Positions 1 to 11,564 are shown, numbered from the stretch's first letter. The stretch: DNA of 64,000 nt from Caballeronia sp. SL2Y3 (GCF_022879575.1 NZ_CP084260.1:1488001-1552000), one strand, 5' to 3'. The notes: generated from the letters alone by a model not told the origin. Program-made: numbers and translations.

Positions 1-1884
1 GCGCACATCGACGCCTTCCCAGAAGCTCTGGCTGCCCACGAGGATCGCGTTGCCGTAGGCGCGGAAGCGGTCGAGCAGTTCCGTGCGGCTCGCATCGCCC
101 TGAACCAGCAGCGGATTCTGCCAACCGCGACGCTCGATCACGTCGCGCAGCCGCGCCGAAATGCGATCGACCGCGCGCAGCGTCGTGCAGAGCACGAACA
201 CGCCGCCGCCGGCCGCTTCGATGACGGGCAGCGCCGCCTCGAAGACCGCATCCGTGAACTGGGGCGACGACGGCTGCGGCAGATTGCGCGGCACGTACAA
301 GAGGCCTTGGGTCGGATAGTCGAACGGGCTCGGCAGCGTCATGGAGCGCCGCGCGTTCAGGCCCATTTGCGCCGCGTAGTGCGTGAAGTCGCCGCGCACC
401 GAAAGCGTCGCCGACGTGAAGATCCACGCACGCGGCACGCCCGCGCGCTGCTTCGCGAAGATCGGCGCCACCGATAGCGGCGTTTCGTGCAACTGGACCG
501 TGTGCGAGAACACCTCGACCCAGCGGACCATCTCGTTCGGCTCGTCCTTCGCCGTCTGTTGCGCGGTGTCTTCGTCGTCCGCGACGGCGCGTTCGAGCGG
601 CGTCGGCGGCGTGGTCCAGCCCGCGAGCAAGTCCTGCAACTCGCGAGCGCGCCGCACGAGCGCCTGGAGCGATTCCGCCCGCTCCGCATGCGACGACAAC
701 GCCGCCGCGAGCGCATCGAGATGCGTTTCGAGCGTGTCGAGCGCCTCGAAGAGCGGATGCCCGTCCGGAAGCTGGCCGAGCGAGAAGCGCGCCGAATCTT
801 CCTTAAACGCGAGCCGCAGGTCGCGCGCCGCCCGCTCCAGCGCCGCGCCGAGCTTGGTCCAGTCCGCCGCGTCGCGCGCGTGGCTCAAGCCCTCCGCGAC
901 GGTATCGCGCGCCAGTTCCAGCAGTTGCGTGGTCGAAAGCGTCTCGCCGAAGAAGAGCGTCGCCGTCTCGGGCAACTGATGCGCTTCGTCGAAGATGATG
1001 GTGTTGGCCATCGGCAGCAATTCGGCCATGCCGGTATCGCGCAGCATCACGTCGGCGAAGAACAGGTGGTGATTCACCACGACGATATCCGCCTGCTGCG
1101 CCTCCTTGCGCGCCTGCATCACGAAGCAGTCCTTGTAGTGCGGACACTCCTGACCGAGGCAGTTGTCGCGCGTGGGCGTCACCATCGGCCAGACGGGCGA
1201 GTTTTCGGGGACGCTCGCGAGTTCGGCCTTGTCGCCGGTGCGTGTGATTTTCGCGAAGCGCACGATCTCCTGCAGATGCGACGTGTCCTGCCGCGAGGGC
1301 AGCCGGCCGTTGTCGGCGGTGCGCTCCAGATAGTAATGACAAAGGTAGTTCGCGCGGCCCTTGAGCATCGCGACCGACACCGGCACGGCGAGCGCGTCGC
1401 GCACGGTCGGGATGTCGCGCTGGAAGAGCTGGTCCTGCAGATGCTTCGTGCCCGTCGAGACGATGACCTTGCCGCCCCACAACATGGCGGGAACGAGGTA
1501 CGCGTAGGTCTTGCCCGTGCCGGTGCCGGCTTCGACGATCAACGTGTTCTCGCCGCCGTCGATGGCGGCCTTCGCGGTCGCGATGCCGACGTCGTCGGCC
1601 GTTTCGTCGTCGGGCGCATGCGGCTTGTCCGACGGCCCGAGCTTGCGCGCGGGGCGGCGCTGCGCTTCGAACATCGCGGGCTCGGGCATTGCGCGGCCGG
1701 ACGCTTCCATCGCCGCGGCGACCGAGCGCGCCATTTCGATCTGCGATGCGCGCGGCCGATAGCCGTCGATGGCGCGGGCGAGCAGGCCATCGGCGGAGAA
1801 AATCGCATCGAGTTCGACGCTGCGTTTGTTCGTCAGCGCGAGCGGCGCGCTCGCGGCATCGGACGGTTGGGCGGGAGAGTTCAA
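1..1884 (-). CDS. ATP-dependent DNA helicase, DinG/YoaA family (3' end outside the window)
   Basis: Superfamily 2 iron-sulfur helicase of the XPD/DinG group, which unwinds DNA 5' to 3' during repair or R-loop removal. The reading frame stays open to base 1, so the C-terminus lies outside. Walker A (EAGTGTGKT) is near residue 119 and the DEAH box (FDEAHQLPE) near residue 300. Between them are four cysteines at about C182, C242, C247 and C253 (YLCHYY, then CLGQECPHYKDC), the usual [4Fe-4S] arrangement. I chose the TTG at 1884, giving an N-terminus LNSPAQPSDA, because AGGATCAGG lies just upstream and no ATG occurs before the conserved region; this start is uncertain. YoaA-type and DinG-type proteins cannot be separated without the missing end. 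The ydcH-like gene lies upstream on the same strand. Confidence 0.9.
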   Translation of the reverse strand, partial: MNSPAQPSDAASAPLALTNKRSVELDAIFSADGLLARAIDGYRPRASQIEMARSVAAAMEASGRAMPEPAMFEAQRRPARKLGPSDKPHAPDDETADDVGIATAKAAIDGGENTLIVEAGTGTGKTYAYLVPAMLWGGKVIVSTGTKHLQDQLFQRDIPTVRDALAVPVSVAMLKGRANYLCHYYLERTADNGRLPSRQDTSHLQEIVRFAKITRTGDKAELASVPENSPVWPMVTPTRDNCLGQECPHYKDCFVMQARKEAQQADIVVVNHHLFFADVMLRDTGMAELLPMANTIIFDEAHQLPETATLFFGETLSTTQLLELARDTVAEGLSHARDAADWTKLGAALERAARDLRLAFKEDSARFSLGQLPDGHPLFEALDTLETHLDALAAALSSHAERAESLQALVRRARELQDLLAGWTTPPTPLERAVADDEDTAQQTAKDEPNEMVRWVEVFSHTVQLHETPLSVAPIFAKQRAGVPRAWIFTSATLSVRGDFTHYAAQMGLNARRSMTLPSPFDYPTQGLLYVPRNLPQPSSPQFTDAVFEAALPVIEAAGGGVFVLCTTLRAVDRISARLRDVIERRGWQNPLLVQGDASRTELLDRFRAYGNAILVGSQSFWEGVDVR

Positions 1885-1943
1885 AGGGAGCCTGATCCTG
1901 CGAATACTGCGGTTTCGTGCCGTGCGCCACGCGTCGGGGCCGC

Positions 1944-2165
1944 TCAGTGCGGGTCTGTGTCCAGCTGCAATTGCAGCAGGAGGATGGTGTCTTTCACCTT
2001 CAGCTTGCGCTTTTTCAAGCGCCGCAGCTCGAGGTCGTCGATGCCGGACAGCTTGCCGATGAGCGTGTCCAGACCGCGATGCTCGTCCTGCAATTGCGCG
2101 ATCCGGTCGCGGATCATCGCGGCATCCGCTGCGGTTTGTCGGGGTGCGTTCAAGCGTTGCTGCAT
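1944..2165 (-). CDS. YdcH-like DUF465 small protein
   Basis: A 73-residue, highly charged helical protein of the YdcH/DUF465 family, whose function is not established. It is recognised by the C-terminal pattern LRRLKKRKLKVKD followed by a leucine-rich end (ILLLQLQLD). The N-terminal part, with IRDRIAQLQDEHRGLDTLI, is predicted to form a short coiled coil. An excellent AAGGAGG ribosome binding site precedes the ATG. It sits between the exported poly-Gln protein and the helicase on the same strand, with 51 bases to the poly-Gln gene's stop, so the three may be co-transcribed. There is no cysteine or recognisable catalytic motif. Confidence 0.85.
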   Translation of the reverse strand: MQQRLNAPRQTAADAAMIRDRIAQLQDEHRGLDTLIGKLSGIDDLELRRLKKRKLKVKDTILLLQLQLDTDPH

Positions 2166-2216
2166 GCTCGCCTCCTTGCCCGGGACACCCGGTCCGGTCT
2201 TCGCGCCGACTTGGCG

Positions 2217-3098
2217 CTACTTGCCTTGCTGCTGCTGTTGTTGCTGCTGTTGCTGTTGCTGCTTCGACTGCTCTTGCTGGGCCTGCTGTGCCTTTTCCTG
2301 CTGCTTGCGGGCGGCTTCCTTCTGACGCGCCTCCACTTCCGCGCGATGCTGCGCGGCTTCCTGCTGCTTCTGCTCGAATCGCTGCGCCTTCAGTTCGCGC
2401 TCCTGCGCTTCCTGCACGCCGCGGGCGCGCGCGTCCTCCAGCTTCTTCTGGTAGTCCGCCTGCTTCTGATCGTAAGCCTTCTGGTTCGCCGCGCGCTGCG
2501 GGGCTTCCGCGTTGCGCTGCGCGGCGGCGAGCGCGTTCTGGCGCTGCTTGTCCTCGTACGCCTGCTGGTTCGACCGCTCGTTGGCCGCGCGTTGCGGCGC
2601 GTCGGCTTCGTATTGCGCCTGCTTCAGCGCCGTCTGCCGGTCGCGCTCCTTCACGCGTTCTGCGCGTTGCTCGTCGTTCAGCGCGAGCTGCTCCCGCCGG
2701 ATCTGCTGACGCGCCTCGCGCATCTCGGTGCGCGCATTGTCGAGACAATGGTTCACGAAGAACTTGCTGTAGCAGTCGTGCTGCTTCACGCCATAGCGAT
2801 AGTCGTTCTCCGACGTGCGCTGGTCGAGCGCCTTCTGACGCCGCTCGAAGCCGGCTCGAAGAGCGGCGTCCGCGCTGTTGTCCGCGCTGTTGTCGACGCT
2901 GCTGTCGGCGCTGGCCGGGCCGCTTTGGGACGCATCGAGCGGCTGCGTGCTCACCGCGGTCGTCGGGTCGATGGGCTTCGGCGTCTGGGCGTTCGCATGC
3001 TGCGGCAAGACGACGGCAAGCGCGCATATCGACGAGGCGGCAACGGCCATCGGCGCGAGCTTCGTAAGGCGAAAATTGAGCAAGTTGATGAACGGCAA
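2217..3098 (-). CDS. Exported coiled-coil protein with C-terminal poly-Gln tract, function unknown
   Basis: I do not recognise a named family. The N-terminus (RLTKLAPMAVAASSICALAV, ending PQHANA before QTP) looks like a signal peptide, so the protein is probably periplasmic. A spacer rich in Ser, Asp and Asn follows, then a segment with two cysteines (HDCYSKFFVNHC) that could form a disulfide. The rest is a long, highly charged helix rich in Gln, Ala, Arg and Glu. It contains a repeated module, APQRAAN followed by QAY or KAY and a KQ. The protein ends in twelve consecutive Gln and Gly-Lys. The longest frame begins with TTG at 3098; an ATG at 3050 is an alternative, but it removes the basic residues of the signal peptide. 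Neither start has a clear ribosome binding site. It is divergent from tex. Confidence 0.7.
   Translation of the reverse strand: MPFINLLNFRLTKLAPMAVAASSICALAVVLPQHANAQTPKPIDPTTAVSTQPLDASQSGPASADSSVDNSADNSADAALRAGFERRQKALDQRTSENDYRYGVKQHDCYSKFFVNHCLDNARTEMREARQQIRREQLALNDEQRAERVKERDRQTALKQAQYEADAPQRAANERSNQQAYEDKQRQNALAAAQRNAEAPQRAANQKAYDQKQADYQKKLEDARARGVQEAQERELKAQRFEQKQQEAAQHRAEVEARQKEAARKQQEKAQQAQQEQSKQQQQQQQQQQQQGK
2226..2261 (-). repeat. Twelve-codon poly-Gln tract of mixed CAG/CAA codons
   Basis: On the minus strand this is an uninterrupted run of Gln codons, mixing CAG and CAA. It encodes twelve glutamines two residues before the stop of the exported coiled-coil protein. The mixed codons limit slippage compared with a pure CAG run. 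Confidence 0.9.
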
Positions 3099-3323
3099 CG
3101 TGATAAGGAATCAGGTGCGCGAAGGTGAAAAACGGGCGTGCGCGGTCCCGAAATTCTATCACCGCGCGCCGGAGCGCTTCGGCATTTATGGCAAAATGCC
3201 CCGCTCAGAAACCCGGCCCATCGCTCGTCGCGGCGCGCCGCGAGGCTTCGGGCGCCGCCCGTCCGACACGGCGATGCTACGACGCCCGCGCCGCTTTCCG
3301 ACGAGCCAGCAGACAGCGCAATC

Positions 3324-5666
3324 ATGACGGAAACCGTAGCACTCAAGATCGTACAGCGCATTGCCACCGAGCTCACCGTGCAGCCGCGCCAGGTCGCCGC
3401 CGCCGTGCAGCTTCTCGACGAAGGCTCGACTGTCCCGTTCATCGCCCGATATCGGAAGGAAGTCACCGGCAATCTCGACGACACGCAGCTGCGCACGCTC
3501 GAAGAACGCCTTCTCTATCTGCGCGAACTCGAAGACCGACGCGCGGCGATCCTGCAAAGCATCGACGAGCAAGGCAAGCTGACCGACGAACTGCGCGGCG
3601 CGATCGAAGGCGCCGACAGCAAGCAGGTGCTCGAAGACCTCTATCTGCCGTACAAGCCGAAGCGCCGCACCCGCGCCCAGATCGCGCGCGAAGCCGGGCT
3701 GGAGCCGCTTGCGCAGGCACTGCTCGCCGATCCGACGCTCGATCCGCACACGGAAGCCGCGAAGTTCGTCGATGCGGAGAAAGGCGTCGCGGACACGAAA
3801 GCCGCGCTCGACGGCGCGCGCGACATTCTCTCGGAGCAGTTCGGCGAGACCGCAGAGATTCTCGGCAAGCTGCGCGACTATCTGTTCAATCAAGGGCTCG
3901 TGATATCGAGCGTGATGGACGGCAAGGAAGGCGAAGAAGGCGAGAAATTCCGCGATTACTACGACTACAGCGAGACGGTGCGCACGGTGCCGTCGCATCG
4001 CGCGCTCGCGCTCTTTCGCGGGCGCAATGCCGGCGTGCTGTCGGTGAAGCTCGGTCTCGGCGAAGAACTCGATACACAAGTGCCGCATCCGTGCGAAGCG
4101 ATGATCGCGCACCATGTCGGCATCTCGAATCGCAACCGCCCGGCCGACAAGTGGCTCTCCGATGTCTGCCGCTGGTGCTGGCGCGTGAAGGTGCAGCCGC
4201 ATATCGAGAACGAATTGCTCACGCAACTGCGCGAAGAAGCCGAACACGAAGCGATACGCGTGTTCGCGCGCAATCTGAAAGACTTGCTGCTGGCCGCGCC
4301 CGCGGGTCCGAAAGCCGTGATCGGTCTAGATCCCGGTCTGCGCACCGGCGTGAAGGTGGCGGTCGTCGATCGCACCGGCAAGCTGCTTGCCACCGATACG
4401 ATCTACCCGCATGAGCCGCGCCGCGACTGGGACGGCTCGCTTGCGAAGCTCGCGCGAATCGCACGCGAGACGAAGGCCGAACTCATTTCGATCGGCAACG
4501 GCACGGCATCGCGCGAAACCGACAAGCTCGCGAGCGAACTCATCGCGAAGCATCCGGATTTGAAGCTGCAAAAGATCGTCGTGTCGGAAGCGGGCGCGTC
4601 GGTGTATTCGGCGTCCGAACTCGCGGCGAAGGAGTTTCCGGAACTGGACGTATCGCTGCGCGGCGCGGTGTCGATCGCGCGGCGTCTGCAAGACCCGCTC
4701 GCGGAACTGGTCAAGATCGAGCCGAAAGCCATCGGCGTCGGTCAGTATCAGCATGACGTGAATCAACGTGAACTCGCGCGTTCGCTCGATGCCGTGGTGG
4801 AAGACTGCGTGAACGCCGTGGGTGTCGATGCGAACACGGCTTCCGTCGCCCTGCTCGCCCGCGTGTCGGGTCTCAATGCGACGCTCGCGCGCAATATCGT
4901 CGAGTACCGCGACGCCAACGGGCCGTTCCCGTCGCGCGAGCATTTGCGCAAGGTTCCGCGTCTCGGCGACAAAACCTTCGAGCAGGCGGCGGGCTTCTTG
5001 CGCATCAACAACGGCGAGAATCCGCTCGACCGCTCGTCGGTGCACCCGGAAGCGTATCCCGTGGTCGAGCGCATCCTCGCGAAGATCAACAAGCACGTCG
5101 GCGATGTGCTCGGCAAGCGCGAGGCGCTCGCGGGCCTCTCGCCGGCCGAATTCGTCGACGATCGTTTCGGTCTGCCGACCGTGCGCGACATTCTCGCGGA
5201 ACTGGAGAAGCCGGGCCGCGATCCACGCCCCGAGTTCAAGACCGCGACGTTCCGCGAAGGCATCGAGAAAATCTCGGACCTCGCGCCGGGCATGGTGCTC
5301 GAAGGCGTGGTGACGAACGTCGCGGCCTTCGGCGCGTTCGTCGATATCGGCGTGCATCAGGACGGACTCGTGCACGTGTCGGCCATGTCGACGAAGTTCA
5401 TCAAGGACCCGCACGAAGTCGTGAAAGCCGGTCAGGTCGTGAAGGTCAAAGTGCTCGAAACCGACGTCAAGCGCCATCGCATCTCGCTGACGATGCGCCT
5501 CGACGACGACTTCGCTCCCGCGTCCGCAGCCAACGCGGGTGCGCCTGCGCGCGGCGGGCAGGATCGGCGCGCGGGCGGCGGCGGGCGCGACGCGCGTCCG
5601 AACCAACGCCGCGAGCCGGAACCGGCAGGCGCGATGGCCGCGGCGTTCGCGAAACTCAAACGCTGA
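3324..5666 (+). CDS. tex: Transcription accessory protein Tex (S1 RNA-binding domain)
   Basis: Tex is a conserved cytoplasmic nucleic-acid-binding protein linked to transcription. The 780-residue product matches the usual size. Order: an N-terminal helical region ([20 protein letters not shown]), a YqgF/RNase H-like domain ([18 protein letters not shown], near residue 333), tandem helix-hairpin-helix motifs (around [16 protein letters not shown] and [19 protein letters not shown]), and a C-terminal S1 domain ([20 protein letters not shown]). A low-complexity Gly/Arg/Ala tail follows. The frame is open further upstream to 3138, but that extension is unlike Tex. The ATG at 3324 gives the family N-terminus MTETVALKI, although its ribosome binding site is poor. 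It is single-gene, divergent from the poly-Gln protein and convergent with kup. Confidence 0.97.
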   Translation: MTETVALKIVQRIATELTVQPRQVAAAVQLLDEGSTVPFIARYRKEVTGNLDDTQLRTLEERLLYLRELEDRRAAILQSIDEQGKLTDELRGAIEGADSKQVLEDLYLPYKPKRRTRAQIAREAGLEPLAQALLADPTLDPHTEAAKFVDAEKGVADTKAALDGARDILSEQFGETAEILGKLRDYLFNQGLVISSVMDGKEGEEGEKFRDYYDYSETVRTVPSHRALALFRGRNAGVLSVKLGLGEELDTQVPHPCEAMIAHHVGISNRNRPADKWLSDVCRWCWRVKVQPHIENELLTQLREEAEHEAIRVFARNLKDLLLAAPAGPKAVIGLDPGLRTGVKVAVVDRTGKLLATDTIYPHEPRRDWDGSLAKLARIARETKAELISIGNGTASRETDKLASELIAKHPDLKLQKIVVSEAGASVYSASELAAKEFPELDVSLRGAVSIARRLQDPLAELVKIEPKAIGVGQYQHDVNQRELARSLDAVVEDCVNAVGVDANTASVALLARVSGLNATLARNIVEYRDANGPFPSREHLRKVPRLGDKTFEQAAGFLRINNGENPLDRSSVHPEAYPVVERILAKINKHVGDVLGKREALAGLSPAEFVDDRFGLPTVRDILAELEKPGRDPRPEFKTATFREGIEKISDLAPGMVLEGVVTNVAAFGAFVDIGVHQDGLVHVSAMSTKFIKDPHEVVKAGQVVKVKVLETDVKRHRISLTMRLDDDFAPASAANAGAPARGGQDRRAGGGGRDARPNQRREPEPAGAMAAAFAKLKR

Positions 5667-5683
5667 TTCGGCAGCCTCCAACG

Positions 5684-5714
5684 AAAAACCCACGCTCCGC
5701 GGCGTGGGTTTTTT
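5684..5714. terminator. Bidirectional intrinsic terminator between tex and kup
   Basis: A perfect 9-bp stem (5687-5695 with 5702-5710, arms AACCCACGC and GCGTGGGTT) has a 6-base loop. It is flanked by an A-run on the left and a T-run on the right, so it can end both tex and the converging kup transcript. Confidence 0.93.
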
Positions 5715-5741
5715 GTTTGCGATGCATGCTCGGAAGCGCGG

Positions 5742-7634
5742 TCAGATCTCGATCTTGGTCCCGAGTTCGACCACGCGGTTCGCCGGAATGCTGAAGAAAT
5801 CGGTCGGCTTCGCGGCGTTCTGATGCATCCACGCGAAGACACGCTCGCGCCATACCGACATGCCCGGAAGCTCCGTCGGCACGACCGTTTCGCGCGCCAT
5901 GAAGAACGAGGTGTCCATCAGTTCGAAGGTCATCGCGTGCGTGCGCGTGATCTGCTCGAGCACGGCCTTCACGTCCGGCGTTTCGTTGAAGCCGTACGCC
6001 GCTTTCACCAGAAACAGCCCGCCGCCGATGTCCTTCACGTCCAGACGATGCGAGTCGTCCACGTACGGAATATCGCGCGTGAGGAAGTTCAGGAAAATCG
6101 TGCGCTCGTGCAGCACCTTGTTGTGCTTCAGGTTATGCAGAAGGCTCACCGGAACGAGCGAATCGCTGCCCGTCAGATAGATGGCCGTGCCCGACACGCG
6201 ATGCGGCGGATGCGCCAGCAAGCCCTGAAGGAACGGCATCAGCGGAATACCATCGGCGGCGGTGCGGTCCTTCACGATCATGCGGCCCTTGTACCACGTC
6301 ATCAAGAGGAAGAAGAGCGCCCCGCCGATGCACAACGGCAGCCAGCCGCCCTGCTCGATCTTCAACAGGCTCGCGCCGAAGAAGCCGATGTCGATGACGA
6401 GGAACACGGCAATCATCCCGCCGACGAGAAAGCGGTTCCAGCCCCACAGGTTCGTCATCACGACCGACACGAGGATGGTGGTCACGAGCATCGTCGCGGT
6501 GACGGCGAGACCATAGGCCGCCGCCAGATTCTCCGAGCTCTTGAAGCCGACGACGATGCACAGAATGATGAACAGCAGCATCCAGTTGACGAGCGGGATA
6601 TAGATCTGCCCGATGGCCAGTTCCGACGTATGCAGGATCTTCATGCGCGGCACGTAGCCGAGCTGGATGGCCTGGCTGGTGAGCGAGTACGCGCCCGAGA
6701 TGACCGCTTGCGACGCGATGACGGTGGCGATGGTCGAGAGAATCACGAGCGGCAGCAGCGCCCATTCCGGCGCGAGCAGGAAGAACGGACTCTCGATGGC
6801 CTTCGGCGAATGCATCAGCAACGCGCCCTGGCCGAAGTAGTTCAGCAAGAGCGACGGCATCACGATGCCATACCATCCGAAGCGGATAGGCTTCGCGCCG
6901 AAGTGCCCCATGTCCGCGTAGAGCGCCTCCGCGCCCGTCAGCACCAGCACCACCGAGCCGAGCACGATGTACGCTTGCAGCACATGGTCGGCCATGAACG
7001 AGATCGCATAGTACGGATTCAGCGCGATCAGCACGCCCGGCGCGAGCGCGATGTGATACGCGCCCAGCACGGCGAGCGTCAGGAACCACAGCAGCATGAT
7101 CGGCCCGAACAGCTTGCCGACGACCGCCGTGCCGTGCCGCTGAATCCAGAACAGCATGATGAGGATGACCATCGTGATCGGAATCACGTACGGCGACAGC
7201 TTGGGCGCCGCGATTTCCAGACCTTCCACCGCCGAAATGACGGACATGGCCGGCGTGATGACGGCATCGCCATAGAACATGCACGCGCCGAAGATGCCGA
7301 GCATCATCAGCACGCCGGAGAGTCGGCCGGGATCTTTCACGCTGCGCAGCGCGAGGGTCATCATCGCGAACACGCCGCCTTCGCCGTTGTTGTCGGCGCG
7401 CATGACGAAGAGCACGTACTTGATCGCGACCACCATCACGATGGCCCAGAAGAGCAGTGAGATGACGCCGAGAATCGAGGCTTCGGAAAGACCGATGCCG
7501 TGCGAGGGACTGAAGGCTTCCTTCAGCGCATAAAGAGGACTCGTGCCGATGTCGCCGAAGACGACGCCGATGGCCGCGAGCGCAAGCGAAGGCAACGGCT
7601 GTTTGCGCTCTTGCGCGTGAGTCAGGGTAGTCAT
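5742..7634 (-). CDS. kup: Low-affinity potassium uptake protein Kup
   Basis: Inner-membrane K+/H+ symporter of the KUP/HAK/KT family, 630 residues, the typical size. The family signature [19 protein letters not shown] is near residues 23-41. About twelve hydrophobic segments fill the first 450 residues, including [21 protein letters not shown] hydrophilic cytoplasmic C-terminal domain follows, with a [14 protein letters not shown] segment. The gene stands alone, facing tex across a shared terminator. No strong ribosome binding site precedes the ATG at 7634, but that start yields the expected N-terminus. No regulatory element was identified in the 285-base upstream gap, apart from the terminator of the phosphoribosyltransferase gene. 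Confidence 0.97.
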   Translation of the reverse strand: MTTLTHAQERKQPLPSLALAAIGVVFGDIGTSPLYALKEAFSPSHGIGLSEASILGVISLLFWAIVMVVAIKYVLFVMRADNNGEGGVFAMMTLALRSVKDPGRLSGVLMMLGIFGACMFYGDAVITPAMSVISAVEGLEIAAPKLSPYVIPITMVILIMLFWIQRHGTAVVGKLFGPIMLLWFLTLAVLGAYHIALAPGVLIALNPYYAISFMADHVLQAYIVLGSVVLVLTGAEALYADMGHFGAKPIRFGWYGIVMPSLLLNYFGQGALLMHSPKAIESPFFLLAPEWALLPLVILSTIATVIASQAVISGAYSLTSQAIQLGYVPRMKILHTSELAIGQIYIPLVNWMLLFIILCIVVGFKSSENLAAAYGLAVTATMLVTTILVSVVMTNLWGWNRFLVGGMIAVFLVIDIGFFGASLLKIEQGGWLPLCIGGALFFLLMTWYKGRMIVKDRTAADGIPLMPFLQGLLAHPPHRVSGTAIYLTGSDSLVPVSLLHNLKHNKVLHERTIFLNFLTRDIPYVDDSHRLDVKDIGGGLFLVKAAYGFNETPDVKAVLEQITRTHAMTFELMDTSFFMARETVVPTELPGMSVWRERVFAWMHQNAAKPTDFFSIPANRVVELGTKIEI

Positions 7635-7846
7635 AAAAACGAAATGTCCGTCCAGAGCGGTAAAAAACCGAACGCCATTCTATCTAACGCCGCGCGCAAA
7701 AACGGCCTCTCGCATGTTGCTCACTTGCCACGACAGGCGCGACTGGAAGTTTAGCATCGCGCCCCAAACGCGTCGGCAGGTCGTGCGTGCTTTCACGCAT
7801 CCTTCTGTTAGCTTGATGCGTGGTTCGCGGTGAAAGCGGCCCGAAA

Positions 7847-7890
7847 TGCAAAACGCCGTTGCGCCGGGCGCGAGCCCGGGCGCAACGGCG
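7847..7890 (-). terminator. Intrinsic terminator after the phosphoribosyltransferase gene
   Basis: A 12-bp perfect stem (7854-7865 with 7879-7890) is extended by three inner G-C pairs with a one-base bulge. On the minus strand it is followed by TTTTGC. It lies 30 bases beyond the stop of the phosphoribosyltransferase gene, and probably ends the long purA-side transcript before kup. Confidence 0.88.
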
Positions 7891-7919
7891 CCTCTTGTCG
7901 AAACAAAGCGGTGGCTCGC

Positions 7920-8480
7920 TTACGCGCGGCCGTTTTGCATGCCTCGCTTGATCCACGCGCCGAGGTTGTGCGGACGCACCGTGTCCCATTCCTCGAACGG
8001 CTGATGAATCCACGGATTCGTTTCGAGAAACTGAACGTGGTAGTCCGGCTTCACCTTCGAGCACGCCTTGTACCACAGCACCGCGGAACGCACGGCGGTG
8101 ATCGCCGGATAACGCTCCTTCAGATGCTCCTGCACGCGCGCGAGCGTCACGCCCGAGTCGACGAGATCGTCCACGAGCAGCACGTTGCCCGACAACTCGC
8201 CGCGCGTCATGGTGATGTACTGCGCGATGTCGAGATCGCCCTGCTGCGTGCCCGCGGCTTCGCGATACGAGCTCGTCGCGAGAATGGCGAGCGGCAGGTC
8301 GTAGATGCGCGACAGCTGGTCGCCCACGCGCAGGCCGCCACGGGCGAGACACAGGATCTTGTCGAACTTCCATCCGGAGTCGTGCACGTTCAGCGCGAGC
8401 AGTTCGATCAACCGGTGATATTCGTCCCAGTTGACCCAGAGATTCTTGTCGTCGTTACGCGGGTCGGTCATCGCGATCAT
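7920..8480 (-). CDS. Purine-type phosphoribosyltransferase
   Basis: Type I phosphoribosyltransferase of 186 residues, probably acting in purine salvage (transfer of a base to PRPP). The PRPP-binding loop NVLLVDDLVDSGVT is near residues 97-110, preceded by the hydrophobic stretch KILCLARGGLRVGDQL. The base specificity cannot be read from the sequence; xanthine, guanine and hypoxanthine are all possible. The frame is open to 8543, but the ATG at 8480 has an AAAGAG site and gives MIAMTDPRNDDKNLW; another ATG at 8471 is possible. It lies directly downstream of purA on the same strand, which fits a purine role. It is the last gene before a strong terminator. Confidence 0.88.
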   Translation of the reverse strand: MIAMTDPRNDDKNLWVNWDEYHRLIELLALNVHDSGWKFDKILCLARGGLRVGDQLSRIYDLPLAILATSSYREAAGTQQGDLDIAQYITMTRGELSGNVLLVDDLVDSGVTLARVQEHLKERYPAITAVRSAVLWYKACSKVKPDYHVQFLETNPWIHQPFEEWDTVRPHNLGAWIKRGMQNGRA

Positions 8481-8520
8481 GGTGAGGCTCTTTCGATTGC
8501 ATACTGCGGTTATATACGAA

Positions 8521-8545
8521 ATGTGGCCGCATGAAGCGGCCACAT
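8521..8545 (-). terminator. Hairpin after purA, possible terminator or attenuator
   Basis: A perfect 10-bp stem (8521-8530 with 8536-8545, arms ATGTGGCCGC and GCGGCCACAT) has a 5-base loop, 40 bases past the purA stop. The minus-strand tail is TTCGTATA, so the T-run is poor. It may only reduce read-through into the phosphoribosyltransferase gene. Confidence 0.5.
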
Positions 8546-8584
8546 TCTTTACAGCGTCCGGTTCAGGTCGAGGCTAACGCGCGC

Positions 8585-9940
<1,356 letters not shown>

Positions 9941-10060
9941 TTAGCTGGTTAAAAACGTATTTTACCTATGTTCGCGGCGCGTTCCGAATTTTTCGGGATG
10001 CGTTTCGCGATTCCGTCACGTCGGCGCGCGCACGCGCGTCTTCGCAAAAGTCCTTGCCGA

Positions 10061-11233
10061 TCAGACGCCTGCGCGCGCCGGCGTCACGCGCTCTTCCACT
10101 TCCCAGCGGCCGTCGCGTTCGATCAGCACGCGGTCGAACGCGAACTCGTCGAGGTCGTGATCGTGGCCCGGCAGCGCCTGAATCACGACTTCTCCGGCAT
10201 CGCGCAATGCCGCGACTGCCGCGCGCAGCGGTTCGTCGTGCTTCCACGGCGCGAGGATCGCGCTGCCGCGCGCATCGACCGGCGAAATGCGCGCCACTTC
10301 GCGCAGATCGAGCGAGAAGCCCGTCGCGGGGCGCGCCCGGCCGTAGGCGAGGCCCACGTCGTCGTAACGGCCGCCGCGCGCCACCGCGTTCGGCACGCCA
10401 TCGACGTACGCCGAGAACATCACGCCGCTGTGGTATGCGTAGCCGCGCAAATCGGCGAGGTCGATCATCAGTTCCGCGCCATCCGCTTGAGACGCGAGGA
10501 ACGCGAGATCGTCGAGCGCGCGGGCGATGACCGGCAGATTCGGCAGACGCGCACGCGCCGTCTCGAGCACGGAGGCATCGCCGTACAGCGAGGGCAACGC
10601 GCGCAACGCCTCGCGCGGCACTTGACCGAGATGCGCTGTCAGTTCGTTCAGACGCGGCACGTCTTTGCTCGCGAGCGCGTCGTAGAGCGCCTCGCCGAGC
10701 GATGCCGCCGCCGGCTCCAGTTCCAGCAACGCCGCCAGCACGCCCGCATGGCACAGATCGAGCCGCACTTTCGTCAGACCGGCGAAATGCAGCGAGTCGA
10801 GCATCAGCTGCTGAATTTCGAGGTCCGCTTCGAGGCCGGCGTGGCCGAATATTTCCGCGCCGATTTGAATCTGCTCGCGCGTGGCGTGCAGGCCGCGCGG
10901 ACGCGTGTGCAGCACGACGCCGGCATAACACAGGCGCGTGACGCCCTGCCGGTTCAGCAAGTGCGCGTCGATGCGCGAGACTTGCGGCGTGATGTCCGCG
11001 CGCAGGCCGAGCGTGCGCCCCGACAGCTGATCGACGAGCTTGAACGTGCGCAGATTGAGGTCGCTGCCGCCGCTCGTCAGCAGCGATTCGAGGTATTCGA
11101 GCATCGGCGGCATGACGAGCTCGTAGCCGTACGAACGGAAGCGGTCGAGAAGGCGCCGGCGCAGTTCTTCGATCTTGCGCGCTTCCGACGGCAACACGTC
11201 GGCAATATTCTCGGGAAGAAGCCAGGTGGACAT
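10061..11233 (-). CDS. hisZ: ATP phosphoribosyltransferase regulatory subunit HisZ
   Basis: HisZ resembles the catalytic core of histidyl-tRNA synthetase. It forms a hetero-octamer with short-form HisG, activating the first step of histidine synthesis and taking part in feedback control. The 390-residue product has class II synthetase-like motifs: [21 protein letters not shown] (motif 1 region), [15 protein letters not shown] (motif 2 region) and [25 protein letters not shown] (motif 3 region). It lacks the anticodon-binding domain of true HisS, which is encoded separately at 19465-20814. A GGAAACG site precedes the ATG. Its position between yjeT and purA is characteristic of beta-proteobacteria. 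The rest of the his operon is not in this window. Confidence 0.96.
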   Translation of the reverse strand: MSTWLLPENIADVLPSEARKIEELRRRLLDRFRSYGYELVMPPMLEYLESLLTSGGSDLNLRTFKLVDQLSGRTLGLRADITPQVSRIDAHLLNRQGVTRLCYAGVVLHTRPRGLHATREQIQIGAEIFGHAGLEADLEIQQLMLDSLHFAGLTKVRLDLCHAGVLAALLELEPAAASLGEALYDALASKDVPRLNELTAHLGQVPREALRALPSLYGDASVLETARARLPNLPVIARALDDLAFLASQADGAELMIDLADLRGYAYHSGVMFSAYVDGVPNAVARGGRYDDVGLAYGRARPATGFSLDLREVARISPVDARGSAILAPWKHDEPLRAAVAALRDAGEVVIQALPGHDHDLDEFAFDRVLIERDGRWEVEERVTPARAGV

Positions 11234-11323
11234 CGATACGTTTCCTGCGGGGCGCGACGCGTCAAAGCGCGGCGCGCATGGAAGGATAAGGACAAAGATA
11301 GGCGAAAAGACGCGGCTTCGCGG

Positions 11324-11509
11324 CTACGTCGCGATAACGAGCAGAATCAACCCGAGCACCATCGCGATCAATCCGCCGATGCGGATGTGATGCGGCGGGC
11401 GCTCGGCGATGCGGCGGAACGTATCGCGCCAGGCCGTCGGAAAGACGAAGGGGAACATGCCTTCGATAATCAACATCAACGCAAGAGCGAGCAGTATCGT
11501 CTCGACCAT
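11324..11509 (-). CDS. YjeT-like DUF2065 small membrane protein
   Basis: A 61-residue protein with two hydrophobic segments (ILLALALMLIIEGMFPFVF and GGLIAMVLGLILLVI) separated by a basic loop (WRDTFRRIAERPPHHIR). Both the sequence and the position between hflC and purA match the DUF2065/YjeT family of E. coli; no biochemical role is established. It is almost certainly an inner-membrane protein. It lies 55 bases after hflC on the same strand. The ribosome binding site is weak, so translation may depend on coupling within the operon. Confidence 0.88.
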   Translation of the reverse strand: MVETILLALALMLIIEGMFPFVFPTAWRDTFRRIAERPPHHIRIGGLIAMVLGLILLVIAT

Positions 11510-11564
11510 TGTCTACGGAGGATGAGCGCCGCTCGACGAGAAAGCCGCGCGGCGCGGGGTGCGG

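Noticed and set aside
803..1930. Minus-strand frame of 375 codons overlapping the helicase
   Set aside because: It is a shifted frame of the helicase gene. The motif-bearing frame is different and open to the window edge.
487..2325. Long plus-strand frame opposite the helicase and the YdcH-like gene
   Set aside because: Arg-rich composition, and opposite genes with clear motifs on the minus strand.
5823..7460. Plus-strand frame of 545 codons opposite kup
   Set aside because: His/Arg/Asp-rich composition typical of the antisense of a membrane protein gene.
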